DNA of 64,000 bases from AP-15 sp963750195 (GTDB lineage Bacteria; Pseudomonadota; Alphaproteobacteria; ATCC43930; CGMCC-115725), in NCBI GenBank assembly GCA_963750195.1, contig CAVVPS010000003.1:72437-136436 (forward strand), given 5' to 3'. The notes under the pieces are model-generated. The model worked only from the letters and a program-made list of their open reading frames with translations. It was not told the origin of the DNA and did no database searches. Positions 55,412-64,000 of the stretch are shown here, in pieces (the stretch's first letter is position 1; each line of letters starts with the position of its first letter). The position numbers and the translations under genes are program-made.

Positions 55412-56755
55412 TCAAGCCAGCGTCAGCTCGCGGTAGCCGTCTGCCACGACAGCTTCGCAACGTTCGCGGAACTTGGGATGGCCGCCGCTGTAGCGCATGA
55501 TCCGGCGCACCTGCTTGCCCTCGACATTGCGATTGATGCCGGTCATCCACGAGTCGACTTCGGTGAACAGCAAGCCCTCGCTCGAGGCAATGACGTGGTC
55601 GGTCCAGGCCTGGGCGCCCGCCGCGGTCGCCTCGACGCGGCTCAGTCCGCGGTCGCGCGCAAAGCGGATCAGTCCGGTCACCCAATCGGCGCTGTATTCG
55701 GCAGCGCGCGGAAAATTGCCTAGCCCGGCATGCGGACCCATCACCATCAGCATGTTAGGAAAGCCGTCCACCAGAATGCCGAGAAAAGTTTCCGGCCCGT
55801 CCCTCCACTTGTCCTTTAGCGACACCCCGTCGACACCCCGGATGTCGATGCGGTCGAAACTGCCGGTGATCGCGTCGAAACCGGTCGCGTAGATGATGAT
55901 GTCGAATGGGTATTCCGCATCGCTGGTCTTGTCCCGCGTGCGGCGGCGGAATTGCAGGCACAGCAATTCGGCGCCGGCACGGCCTGAGGTGCCGGCAAAG
56001 GCGGGCTCCTCCGGGCCGACGAAGATGCAGGAATTGGCCGGCAACGGATCGCCGCCATCGACCGCGGCGTCGCCCGCCAGCACCAGCCAGAATTGGCCAC
56101 CGCCGGCGCTCGGCGCGCCCCCGTTAATAGCGGTGCGAGGCGGTACCCGGTAGCGCCAGCCCGCCAGCCCATCTTCCGCTTCGAGAACCGGGCGGCAGGA
56201 AATGGCCGTCGCCTCACACAGCTCGCCGAGAAGTGCCGACGGCATCGCCTCGGTGGTGAGTTCCCGGTGCTGGTGGCGGTCGCGGGCCGCATGAAGCACC
56301 TCCCGCTCGGCCGGCATATACCGGGCGCCGGCGTCCCAGCGGTTGCGCAGGGTGAACCACCAAATGCCCGACTTCCCGGCGACGATCGGTCCATAGGCCG
56401 AGTAGGCGTCGGTGTAATGCACGGCGCCGTCGCTGAAGTCATGGTCACCGAGCATGCCGCGACCCGCGACGACCACCTGGAATTGATCGGCTTGGTGGAA
56501 GTGCGGCCGGGTGACGGCGCCCGGGCCCTTCTCGACCAGAAAGGCCATCGGGTGCAGCGCGTCGTCGGCTGGCGGCGTCTCGTTCGGCGGCAAGGTATAG
56601 CGGTCGGCGCCGATATAGGCGGTGTTCCACCCGGTCGACGTCTGGCGTCGGCGGGCGCTGCGGGCGAGGATGCTGTCGGCCGTCAGGGCCACGGACGTAC
56701 TCCGATATTGCCTTCGGCGGCAGGCGCAGCGGCGCGTCACGATGCGCGCCGCCAA
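55412..56755 (-). CDS. Cupin-like N-terminus fused to flavin-monooxygenase C-terminus
   Basis: An open frame of 447 residues with two unrelated parts. Residues ~45-265 look like a cupin-type beta barrel (PGAVTRPHFHQADQFQVVVA, later GGGQFWLVLAGDAAVDGG). From about residue 280 (DAEYPFDIIIYATGFDAITG) to the end it is the C-terminal third of a Baeyer-Villiger monooxygenase (VDGFPNMLMVMGPHAGLGNF, GLLFTEVDSWMTGINRN). The FAD and NADPH Rossmann motifs are absent, so monooxygenase activity is impossible. Probably a deletion fusion of two genes; whether it is expressed is unknown. The true start is uncertain. Confidence 0.6.
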   Translation of the reverse strand: MAARIVTRRCACRRRQYRSTSVALTADSILARSARRRQTSTGWNTAYIGADRYTLPPNETPPADDALHPMAFLVEKGPGAVTRPHFHQADQFQVVVAGRGMLGDHDFSDGAVHYTDAYSAYGPIVAGKSGIWWFTLRNRWDAGARYMPAEREVLHAARDRHQHRELTTEAMPSALLGELCEATAISCRPVLEAEDGLAGWRYRVPPRTAINGGAPSAGGGQFWLVLAGDAAVDGGDPLPANSCIFVGPEEPAFAGTSGRAGAELLCLQFRRRTRDKTSDAEYPFDIIIYATGFDAITGSFDRIDIRGVDGVSLKDKWRDGPETFLGILVDGFPNMLMVMGPHAGLGNFPRAAEYSADWVTGLIRFARDRGLSRVEATAAGAQAWTDHVIASSEGLLFTEVDSWMTGINRNVEGKQVRRIMRYSGGHPKFRERCEAVVADGYRELTLA

Positions 56756-56779
56756 GAGCCTGGGCAGGATTTCCCAGCC

Positions 56780-57679
56780 TTAGTCCGGAAGATACATCTC
56801 CTCCATGGAGCGCAGGCGCGCTTCCTCCAGAATGCCGCCATTACTGGCGACGCCCCAGGGACTCTGAGCCGCCTCGGCACGGAGCGCATCCAGGGCCAAT
56901 GTGCCGCGCTGCTGAAAATCACTCAAGAAATCCCAGTTAGCCTGCAAGCCTGCCATGGTGGTCAGCGCGGGGAACCAGGCCGCGGCGGCCCCGGAATTCT
57001 GTTGCGCCTGTAAGGAGGGATACGGCGACAGGTGGGCGGGAATGAGGGGGACGACGGGCCCGGGAATGAGGCGGATCGCCTCTTGAATTTCTTCCCAGGT
57101 GCGCAAGCCATTGGGGCAGATGACATCGACCTGCGCTTCGGCTTTGTAGGCCTGGCAGCGTTCAATAATCTCCGCAAAGCTGGCGCCCGGCACGCCGCCG
57201 AGATCGCACCGGGCCATGATCACGAAGTCCGGGTCGAGAGCCTGTTTGGCATCCATCGCCGCCCGCAGCTTTCCGACCATCTCCTGAATCGAGATACAGC
57301 GGCGGCGGTGGCCGGATTTCGGCGGAAACGTCTGGTCTTCAATGTGGGCGCCGGCGATGCCCGCCTGGATGTATTCCCGCACGGTGTAATGCGTACTGAT
57401 GGCATCACCGTAGCCGGTGTCGGCATCCGCGAAGACCGGGATCTGCACGGTCAGGACAATCTTCCGGGCGTTGTCCACCATGTCGCGCATGCTGGTTCCG
57501 GAGTCGGGCCAGCCCAGCTGGTGCGCCGAGGTATTGCCCCCGGACATGTAGAAGGCGTCATAGCCCAGCGCTTCCGCCATCTTCGCGCCAATGGGATTGA
57601 TCCCGCCGGCTAAGACAAATAATTCCGGCCGTTGAAACAAGGTCTTCAGTCGGGTCGTCATACGTTGAGGCTCTGGCAT
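56780..57679 (-). CDS. Isocitrate lyase/PEP mutase family enzyme
   Basis: 299 residues from ATG 57679 (AGGAG upstream). The phosphoenolpyruvate-mutase-type TIM barrel has ELFVLAGGINPIGAKMAEAL, the Mg-binding Asp pair in IPVFADADTGYGD and the GIAGAHIEDQTFPPK motif. The family's catalytic KKCGH is altered here to PPKSGH: the Cys is missing, which argues against isocitrate or methylisocitrate lyase and for another C-C or C-P bond enzyme, such as an oxaloacetate-decarboxylase-type member. Longer in-frame openings upstream have no homology. Confidence 0.82.
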   Translation of the reverse strand: MPEPQRMTTRLKTLFQRPELFVLAGGINPIGAKMAEALGYDAFYMSGGNTSAHQLGWPDSGTSMRDMVDNARKIVLTVQIPVFADADTGYGDAISTHYTVREYIQAGIAGAHIEDQTFPPKSGHRRRCISIQEMVGKLRAAMDAKQALDPDFVIMARCDLGGVPGASFAEIIERCQAYKAEAQVDVICPNGLRTWEEIQEAIRLIPGPVVPLIPAHLSPYPSLQAQQNSGAAAAWFPALTTMAGLQANWDFLSDFQQRGTLALDALRAEAAQSPWGVASNGGILEEARLRSMEEMYLPD

Positions 57680-58103
57680 GCGCAGTCTCCTCGTGTGTAA
57701 CCGAACCGTCGCGGCGGCGCGAAACGAGCGGTTCGTCCCGATCGGCAGCCGCCGCATCTGCAGCAATCTCCAGCGGAATCTAGCGTTGAAGTTGGAATGC
57801 CAGTTCGCCCCGATGGATTGCTGGACCGCGCCTCTTCGAACAGCTGCCGCCGCGCCACCCCCGCGGTTTTGGTGAAAGCCCATTAGCAATCTGCACTCTC
57901 TTCGTCCACCCGCTGGGTTGTTCCCTGGCGCTGCGACGTTACGATCATAGCAAGATAGGAAATCCTCCCGATCGAGGCGGACATTGCGTAACTGGAATAC
58001 TGCAGCGGCTGACCCCTTGAATTTTCACACCCTTGTCCGCGGCGCGAAATCGTCGACTTTTTTCACAGTAGGTTCGACGATCGGCAGATAAGCGCCAGTC
58101 ATC
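57680..58103. other. Gene-poor gap
   Basis: No gene supported. The right part is AT-richer than its surroundings. The promoter of the isocitrate-lyase-family gene should be at the left. Confidence 0.3.
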
Positions 58104-58871
58104 TTATTTCAAGAAATAAATACAAAGTGCGAATATTGCATTGCAGCCAGCATGAGCAGCCACCGGGGCGCGTAAGGAATTATCCCGGAGAGCGTACGAC
58201 GCTAGCAATAAACCCATTACACCAATCCAAATCGTTTGTATCCACCCGGAAATTCCGGGGAACAATAAAAAACGGAAATGTAGAAGAGCAAAGGCAACTG
58301 CATTGATGCGCGCCGATAGAACCGTAGAAAACACCTGCTTAAGGTAATCCAATAAGATACCACGGAAGTAAAGCTCCTCAACAACGGGTGCGATGATAAC
58401 AAGAGCCAGCCCAGATGCGACGAGCCATCCGAGTCTGTAGTGTAACATTGGAACCGTAGCGACCGTTCGGGAGCCGAAAAAGACGAGGCAAAACGTTCCG
58501 CCAATTCCGGCCCCGAACAAAGCGGCGCCGAGCGTGGACCGAAATGGAATCGAGGCGAAGTAATCAGTGAAAAGGCGGAACTCTGGCCGTCGGGCGAGAA
58601 CGCACATCACAATCAAGACCGCCAAATAGAAAGTATCGGCGTAGAAATTAAAAGCATAGAAGCGTTGGGCGTTTGTGGCATATCCGGAAGGAGTAGCTAT
58701 ACGTGGGTCGAAATCGCGCAGCGACCCGCCGAGGACGAGCGTCGGACCCCCAACGACGATAAACCAGCCAACAAGAGCGAACACTAGAACGAAGAGTGGA
58801 TCCCACCAACGGAGGGCGTCGCGGCCAATTGCGATCTCCTCATTTCCCTTTTCCTCGAGAGCTCCAGACAT
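58104..58871 (-). CDS. CPBP-family membrane protease (CAAX/Abi type)
   Basis: 255 residues, about seven hydrophobic segments. The CPBP signature is present: motif 1 EExxxR in APVVEELYFRGILLDYLKQV, motif 2 with His in AFALLHFRFLLF and a late HAGCNAIFAL. Members include prenyl-protein CAAX proteases and bacteriocin-immunity or phage-abortive proteins. The codon use and lower GC of this stretch differ from the sugar island, suggesting transfer. No partner toxin gene is seen. The second motif is HxxxF-like rather than the textbook form. Confidence 0.8.
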   Translation of the reverse strand: MSGALEEKGNEEIAIGRDALRWWDPLFVLVFALVGWFIVVGGPTLVLGGSLRDFDPRIATPSGYATNAQRFYAFNFYADTFYLAVLIVMCVLARRPEFRLFTDYFASIPFRSTLGAALFGAGIGGTFCLVFFGSRTVATVPMLHYRLGWLVASGLALVIIAPVVEELYFRGILLDYLKQVFSTVLSARINAVAFALLHFRFLLFPGISGWIQTIWIGVMGLLLASYALRDNSLRAPVAAHAGCNAIFALCIYFLK

Positions 58872-59363
58872 CCCGTCCTCCTTGGCGTTTCATTTCCAGT
58901 TAAATAGCGGTGCCGACAGCCGGCGCGTGGTCACGGATTAGCCGTGTTCCACCTGGATAACTGATTTTACTTGTATCTTGTGTCTCGCGACCTCGGTCGA
59001 AAAGCGATGCATCCCAAACCAGATGCCGGAAACTCCGGCAAAAGCTTGGTTGTGGCGTGGCTCGTTTGCGCGGGCGCTCTATCGTTTCTGAGGGCGATTC
59101 CGGATGGTGCGAAATTATTGATTTTCGAACTGCCTGCGAAGAGCGGCTCTCCACCGAGGCTGTGTGAGAACGCGCGTTGAGCTGGGCGAGGTTTTTGGCG
59201 CGTTCTGAGAACTCTCGAAAGGGCTGAGCCCTCTCATCCCCGCATCGCTGCCATTAGTGCGGGGGTGCCGAGCACCGCAACTGCTCGTTTCAGGTTATGG
59301 AATGGCCCGCCCCTCCACCGGCAGTCTTAAGCTGCTGGACGACAGGAGGAAAGGACTGAGCCA
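58872..59363. other. Non-coding region before IS110-family transposase
   Basis: No protein gene. It includes the left end of the IS110-family element. Hairpins CCCCGCA-13 nt-TGCGGGG (59238-59264) and GGTGC-CGA-GCACC (59264-59276) occur in its right part. Such elements make a guide (bridge/seek) RNA from one flank of the transposase gene. Confidence 0.4.
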
Positions 59364-60398
59364 ATGCAGATCGCGGTTATTGGAATTGACCTGGGCAAGA
59401 ACATATGCAGCCTCGCGGGCCTTGATGGCTCCGGGCAGGTCGTGGTGCGGCGGCGCGTGCGCCGAGAAAATGTCTTCAAAATCGTGTCCCAGCTGAAGCC
59501 GGAGACAGTCGCGATGGAGGCTTGCGGGGGAGCACATCACCTTGGCCGCCTGTTGCGCGACGCCGGCTTCGAGGTCCGGCTGATGTCACCGGAGTATGTG
59601 CGTCCCTACGTGAAGGCGCAGAAGAACGATGACCGTGACGCGGAAGCGATCGCCGAGGCGGCGACGCGGCCGACGATGCGGTTTGTCGAATTGAAATCGG
59701 CTGAGCAGCTCGACATGCAGGTGCTTCACCGTGCCCGTGACCGGCTTGTCGCAGAGCGCACCGCGCTGATCAATCAGCTCCGCGCCGTGCTGATGGAGCG
59801 CGGCATCGTCGTTCCGCAGGGGCGGCGCAAGCTGAGCAAGGCACTCGCCGAGATATTGGAGGGAGGTGATCCAGCCCTCAGCGTGCGGGTTTGCACGTTG
59901 ATCAAGGATATGCGGGAGGAATGGTGCGAGCTGGACCGGCGCATCTGTGCTTTCGACAATGAATTTGCGGCGCGGGCCCGCGAGGACGAACGCGCCCGAC
60001 GTCTGGCCACTATTCCGGGGATCGGCGTGCTCAATGCCACCGCCCTTGTGGCGGCTGTCGGTGACGGCCAGAGTTTTGCACGCGGGCGCGACCTTTCGGC
60101 TTGGCTTGGCCTCGTTCCCCGGCAGCAGACGACCGGCGGCAGGCCGCGCCTGAAGGGGATCACGAAACGTGGCAATGTGTACCTGCGCAAGCTGCTGATC
60201 CATGGCGCGCGTGCCGCTATGACTCCACTCTCGGGAACCAATACCCTACTGGGCAAATGGTTACGCGGCTTACGAGCGCGGGCGCATATAAACACCGTCG
60301 TCGTGGCGCTGGCGAACAAGCTCGCACGGATCGCCTGGGCGATATTGCGCACGGGACAGACCTTCGAAGCGCGAGAAGCTGTCGCTACAGCCCTGTAA
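59364..60398 (+). CDS. IS110-family (IS1111-like) transposase
   Basis: 344 residues. The N-terminal RuvC-like DEDD domain has Asp in VIGIDLGKNICSLAG, Glu in VAMEACGGAHHLGRLL and the Asp cluster in KAQKNDDRDAEAIAEAATRP. The C-terminal transposase_20 part has RLATIPGIGVLNATALVAAV and RQQTTGGRPRLKGITKRGNV with the catalytic Ser region further on (GARAAMTPLSG). The phrase TRPTMRFVELKSAEQ is typical of the IS1111 subgroup. Full length. Guide-RNA-directed recombination is known for the family. Confidence 0.93.
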   Translation: MQIAVIGIDLGKNICSLAGLDGSGQVVVRRRVRRENVFKIVSQLKPETVAMEACGGAHHLGRLLRDAGFEVRLMSPEYVRPYVKAQKNDDRDAEAIAEAATRPTMRFVELKSAEQLDMQVLHRARDRLVAERTALINQLRAVLMERGIVVPQGRRKLSKALAEILEGGDPALSVRVCTLIKDMREEWCELDRRICAFDNEFAARAREDERARRLATIPGIGVLNATALVAAVGDGQSFARGRDLSAWLGLVPRQQTTGGRPRLKGITKRGNVYLRKLLIHGARAAMTPLSGTNTLLGKWLRGLRARAHINTVVVALANKLARIAWAILRTGQTFEAREAVATAL

Positions 60399-62033
60399 CC
60401 GGGGAAATCGAGCGGGCGCGCCGAACCAGCACAAGTGACCAACGATGTTTGCGGGTGGTGGGAGTGAGATGGCCTGACAGTAGAACGGCGGCTTGGAAAT
60501 CTGATGGCCTACATGGCGCTTGACGCCGACCAGGTTATGAGAACCAGGACGCGCGGATCTCCATCTCGGCCGAGGTTTCGTCCTCGAGACCGGATACGTT
60601 GGTGCAGACTGATCAGACACTCTCGCGATCACGGCTTGCAGACGGGGCGGGCCATACGTGTAGGCAAGGACATGAAGGTTCATTTCGGTTCGGACGTTGG
60701 CCAGCCGCCGTGTCCGGAAGTGGTCCCGCCCTATCCAGTCCTTGATGGTGCCAAAGACGTGCTCGACGATGCTGCGCCGGACCCGCATGGCATCGGGCAT
60801 CGCGACCAGGCGCTGCTGCATGGCCTCGATCACCGCCTCGTGTTCCCAGCGGGTGACACGGCGTTGCTTGCTCGGGGTGCACCTGGCCCTGATCGGGCAG
60901 GTACCGCAGTTGCTGGACCAGTAGCGGCTGAGCGTCAGCCCGTGCTCAACAGTGTTGTAGCGCCAGATCAGCGGCTCGCCGGCCGGGCAGCGGTAGGTGT
61001 CGGTTTCGGGCTGATAGATGAAGTCCTGCTTGCCGAAGCGCCCATCCGCCTTCGCGCCTGAGGTCAGAGGTTTGGGGACGATCGGGGTTGCACCGGCGGC
61101 CTCGCAGGCCACGACTTCCGCGCCGGAGAAGTAACCGCGATCGGCCAGGACGGTCAGGCCGTTCGCGCCGGTTACCTCCTTCGCCTGCCGTGCCATGTTG
61201 GCCAGTTGGTGTTTGTCGTGGCCGAGGTTTGTGACCTCGTGCGCGATGATCAGATGGTGTTTGGCATCGACAACCGTCTGCACGTTGTAGCCGACCATGC
61301 CGGTGCCCTTGCCGTTGGTGGCCATGGCCCGTGCGTCCGGATCGGTCAGCGAGACCTGATCGTCTGGCGTATCCGCGACCGCTTGCTCCATCACCTGAAG
61401 CTGCCGCATCTGACGGCGCAGCGCTTCCAGACGCTCGCTCAACCGAGCAACCCGCAGCTCAGCCACCCGATCTTCCTGGCGATCGGCCGTGTCGAGCATC
61501 CTCAGATACCGCGCAATGCTGGCATCCACCTGTTCCATCCGCAGGCGGATAGCACCGGGGGTGTAATTCTTGTCCCGGGTATTCACCGCCTTGAAGCGGC
61601 TGCCATCCACCGCCACCGTCGCGCCGCCGATCAGGCCGACCCCGCGGCAGAGCAGCACGAACTGGCGGCAGACCGCGCGGATCGCCTCACCCTTGTCCCG
61701 CCGGAAATCGGCAATCGTTTTGAAGTCGGGGGCGAGCTTCCCGATCAGCCACATCAGCTCGATGTTGCGCTGCGCTTCCCGTTCGAGCCACCGGCTCGAC
61801 TGAACCTGGTTCACATAGCCGTACAGATAAATCTTCAGCAGCGTCGAAGGATGGTACACAGGGCGGCCGGTGGGTTCCGGCACCACCCCCGCAAATCCCA
61901 GTACTGCCAAATCCAACTCGTCAATGAAGGCGTCGACGACCCGAACCGGATTATCTTCCGTCACGTAGTCGTCGAGGCAGTCTGGAAGCAATGCTATTTG
62001 ACGACGATCACAACCTTCGACAAATCGTGACAT
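60270..62033 (-). CDS. IS1182-family transposase with abnormal C-terminal extension
   Basis: 587 residues, of which the first ~465 are transposase. N-terminal DUF772-like region (PVYHPSTLLKIYLYGYVNQV), then the catalytic Asp in GATVAVDGSRFKAVN, Asp in LTVLADRGYFSGAEVVACE and Glu in RRSIVEHVFGTIKDWIGRDH. The family's usual end follows NLHVLAY. Here the frame continues ~125 more residues that lie antisense to the IS110-type transposase and look non-natural, so the proper stop was probably lost by a frameshift near 60640 or by the neighbouring insertion. Confidence 0.85.
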   Translation of the reverse strand: MSRFVEGCDRRQIALLPDCLDDYVTEDNPVRVVDAFIDELDLAVLGFAGVVPEPTGRPVYHPSTLLKIYLYGYVNQVQSSRWLEREAQRNIELMWLIGKLAPDFKTIADFRRDKGEAIRAVCRQFVLLCRGVGLIGGATVAVDGSRFKAVNTRDKNYTPGAIRLRMEQVDASIARYLRMLDTADRQEDRVAELRVARLSERLEALRRQMRQLQVMEQAVADTPDDQVSLTDPDARAMATNGKGTGMVGYNVQTVVDAKHHLIIAHEVTNLGHDKHQLANMARQAKEVTGANGLTVLADRGYFSGAEVVACEAAGATPIVPKPLTSGAKADGRFGKQDFIYQPETDTYRCPAGEPLIWRYNTVEHGLTLSRYWSSNCGTCPIRARCTPSKQRRVTRWEHEAVIEAMQQRLVAMPDAMRVRRSIVEHVFGTIKDWIGRDHFRTRRLANVRTEMNLHVLAYTYGPPRLQAVIARVSDQSAPTYPVSRTKPRPRWRSARPGSHNLVGVKRHVGHQISKPPFYCQAISLPPPANIVGHLCWFGAPARFPRLQGCSDSFSRFEGLSRAQYRPGDPCELVRQRHDDGVYMRPRS

Positions 62034-62086
62034 CCCTACCCCCAGGACTTCACCTGGAGTTTATCAGATGCCGCGTTTTCACACGG

Positions 62087-63999
62087 GTGCGCCGGGAGAC
62101 CGGCAAGGAGTAGGTGGTGCAAGTCCACTACGATGAAGGAGTAGCGAACCACATCGGCCCCGAGCCGTGCGCAGGCATCCGCGAGGATGTCGGCGAAGCG
62201 TCGGTAGGGGAACGTGCAGGCCAGCCATTGAGCCGCGATAGAAAACTGGTTCCGGGTGCCGACGCTGTCTGTGTAGTGGAAGGCAATATGTCCAAGAGCG
62301 CCAACGCAAGCACTTGGGCGACCCGGCGTGGTCGAAGAACCTGGCATGCACGCACGCTCCGTGTACGGGAACCGGGAGGTCTCCGGATCGGCCGAAGGGC
62401 CCTATTGGGCCGACGGTCCGCGGCGGGAAGGTGAGAAGCCGTAGCCGCCGATGCACGATCTGGAGAAGTCAAACTCTGCCATAGTAGCTGCGAAGCCGCC
62501 GAACAAAGCCGGGCCGCCGGCGGCGGAGGCGGTGGAGCCAAGGGCAGGGGCCAAGGGAAACGCGGATCAGCAAAGCACGCACCGGACTTAGAGCCGGGAG
62601 CGCGTGACCCAGGCGCTGAGCCGCGTACGGCAAGCCGCAAGGTACAAGAAGAAGGAGCGGTTCACCGCACTTCTCCACCACCTCAACGCCGACACGCTGC
62701 GAACGGCGTTCTTTGCGCTCAAGCGCAAAGCCGCTCCTGGCGTGGACGGGGTGACATGGCAGGACTACGAGGCGGACCTCGAGCCCAATCTCGAGGACCT
62801 CCATGGAAGGGTCCAACGGGGAGTGTATCGGCCGCAACCGTCTCGCCGGACGTACATACCGAAGGCGGATGGTCGGCAAAGGCCGCTGGCGATCGCAGCT
62901 CTGGAAGATAAGATCGTCCAGGGTGCATGCGTCATGGTGCTCAATGCAATCTACGAGGAGAATTTCCTCGGGTTCTCATATGGGTTCCGACCCGGACGAG
63001 GGCCGCACGATGCGTTGGATGCCTTGTCCGTGGCGATCACCAGTCGGCAGGTGAACCACATACTTGACGCCGACGTCCGGGACTTCTTCGGCAGCGTCAG
63101 CCAGGACTGGCTGGTCAGCTTCCTGGAACACCGCGTCGGCGACAAGCGCATCATTCGCCTGATCCGTAAATGGCTCAAGGCGGGCATCCTCGAAGACGGC
63201 GTCGTAACTGTAGCTGACAGTGGAACCGGCCAAGGCTCGGTGATCTCACCGCTCCTCGGCAACATCTACTTGCACTACGTATTCGATCTGTGGGCCGAAC
63301 GCTGGCGACGGCAAGAGGCCCGAGGCGACATGATCGTCGTGCGCTACGCCGATGATCTGGTGGCCGGTTTCGAGCATGAGGACGACGCACGTCGCTTCCT
63401 CGATGCGATGCGCGAGCGGTTCGCGGCGTTCTCGCTGTCGCTCCATCCGGGCAAGACCCGCGTGATCGAGTTCGGCCGCCGCGCGGCGGTCGATCGCCAG
63501 AAACGCGGTGTCAGTAGACCGGAGACCTTCGCATTCCTGGGCTTCACCTTCATCTGCGGTAAATCTCGCCGAGGATCCTTCCAACTTCAGCGGAAGACCC
63601 GGCGCGACCGCATGCGGGCGAAGCTCCAGGAAATCAAGGCGGAGCTGCGGCTGCGAATGCACCAGACTATCCCAGCTCAGGGTCACTGGCTGAGCCAGGT
63701 CGTTACAGGCCATTTCGCCTATTATGCGGTACCCACAAATAGTCGGGCGCTTTCGGCGTTCCGGCATTACTTGACCGACCTCTGGCGTCGAACGCTCCGG
63801 CGGCGCAGCCAGAAGGACGGCTTCACGTGGGATCGGATGTCGAAACTGGCCGACGGCTGGCTTCCCGCACCGCGTATCCTTCATCCCTGGCCCGAGCAGC
63901 GCTTCGCCGTCAAACACCCAAGGTAGGAGCCGGATGCCCGAATTGGGCTCGTCCGGATCTGTGCGGGGGGTGCCCAGTAATGGGCATCCCTACCGCGAT
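62087..63999 (+). mobile_element. Group II intron
   Basis: The 5' end GTGCGCC at 62087 fits the group II start. About 500 nt of structured RNA precede the maturase gene, with GGTGGTGCAAGTCCACTACG and GTGTACGGGAACCGGGAGG as in bacterial intron domains. After the maturase stop comes a domain-V-like hairpin (GAGCCGGATGCCC, GAA loop, GGGCTCGTCCGGATC) and a domain-VI stem (GGGGTGCCC and GGGCATCCC with a bulged A before CCGC). The likely 3' end is AT just before base 64000. It sits 54 bp from the IS1182 start codon, inside or beside that element's end. Confidence 0.8.
62604..63926 (+). CDS. ltrA: Group II intron reverse transcriptase/maturase
   Basis: 440 residues inside the intron's domain IV. 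RT blocks: RKAAPGVDGVTWQDYEADLE, YIPKADGRQRPLAIAALEDK, FLGFSYGFRPGRGPHDALDA, DADVRDFFGSVSQDWLVSFL, GTGQGSVISPLLGNIYLHYV and the catalytic VVRYADDLVAGFEHEDDARR. The maturase X domain follows (LSQVVTGHFAYYAVPTNSRA). No HNH endonuclease: the protein ends LPAPRILHPWPEQRFAVKHP. Endonuclease-lacking introns insert by using replication forks or single-stranded DNA. The GTG at 62604 is the annotated start. Confidence 0.94.
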   Translation: MTQALSRVRQAARYKKKERFTALLHHLNADTLRTAFFALKRKAAPGVDGVTWQDYEADLEPNLEDLHGRVQRGVYRPQPSRRTYIPKADGRQRPLAIAALEDKIVQGACVMVLNAIYEENFLGFSYGFRPGRGPHDALDALSVAITSRQVNHILDADVRDFFGSVSQDWLVSFLEHRVGDKRIIRLIRKWLKAGILEDGVVTVADSGTGQGSVISPLLGNIYLHYVFDLWAERWRRQEARGDMIVVRYADDLVAGFEHEDDARRFLDAMRERFAAFSLSLHPGKTRVIEFGRRAAVDRQKRGVSRPETFAFLGFTFICGKSRRGSFQLQRKTRRDRMRAKLQEIKAELRLRMHQTIPAQGHWLSQVVTGHFAYYAVPTNSRALSAFRHYLTDLWRRTLRRRSQKDGFTWDRMSKLADGWLPAPRILHPWPEQRFAVKHPR

Positions 64000-64000
64000 C

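Overview
This window is GC-rich DNA, most likely from an alphaproteobacterium of the Hyphomicrobiales or a related order. That is an inference from Crp/FixK-type sites, ECF sigma style, gene families and codon use; no rRNA or housekeeping marker is present to settle it. It combines one well-kept energy and sugar-metabolism island (about 13.8-40.9 kb) with two worn accessory flanks (1-13.6 kb and 41-64 kb) rich in frameshifts, truncated genes and mobile elements.

Left flank (1-13.6 kb): a 5'-clipped IS630 transposase, a DoxX-type membrane protein, a bacterial pyruvate decarboxylase, a periplasmic MlaC/HpnM-like protein, 3-hydroxybutyryl-CoA dehydrogenase, a DUF3108 exported protein, a frameshifted ECF sigma factor, and two tandem paralogues of a winged-helix/NB-ARC/TPR regulator. 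One paralogue is intact and the other is broken by several frameshifts.

Core island (13.8-40.9 kb): on the minus strand lies a complete N-type rotary ATPase operon in the order atpD-C-Q-R-B-E-F-A-G, followed by a CBS-domain protein and a small helical protein. Start and stop codons overlap at most junctions. It has no separate delta gene, and the c subunit carries two membrane glutamates (E32, E65). Divergent from it on the plus strand is a run for glycogen and sugar-phosphate metabolism: glgX, phosphoketolase, a histidine phosphatase, glgP, pgm, malQ, a HAD protein, transaldolase, pgi, rpiB, a sugar/H+ symporter and an OprB-like porin. A Crp/Fnr regulator gene sits near the end. A 14-bp FNR/FixK-type palindrome lies in the shared divergent promoter region. 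The inferred logic is low-oxygen use of stored glycogen through phosphoketolase, with pyruvate decarboxylase as a possible electron sink and the N-ATPase as an auxiliary ion pump. glgP and pgm each carry a single one-base insertion.

Right flank (41-64 kb): remnants of radC and a 2-hydroxyacid dehydrogenase, a GatC-like/amidase pair, a broken Bcr/CflA exporter, tRNA-Ser(UGA), an integrase C-terminus cut by an IS21 element, a both-ends-truncated DNA methyltransferase/restriction fragment, and a row of decayed catabolic genes (amidohydrolase, GYD protein, TauE, two flavin-dependent oxidoreductases, two Baeyer-Villiger-type monooxygenases, one of them fused in frame to a cupin-like protein). These are followed by an isocitrate-lyase-family enzyme, a CPBP membrane protease, an IS110-family element, an IS1182 transposase, and a group II intron that is complete or nearly so at the right edge.
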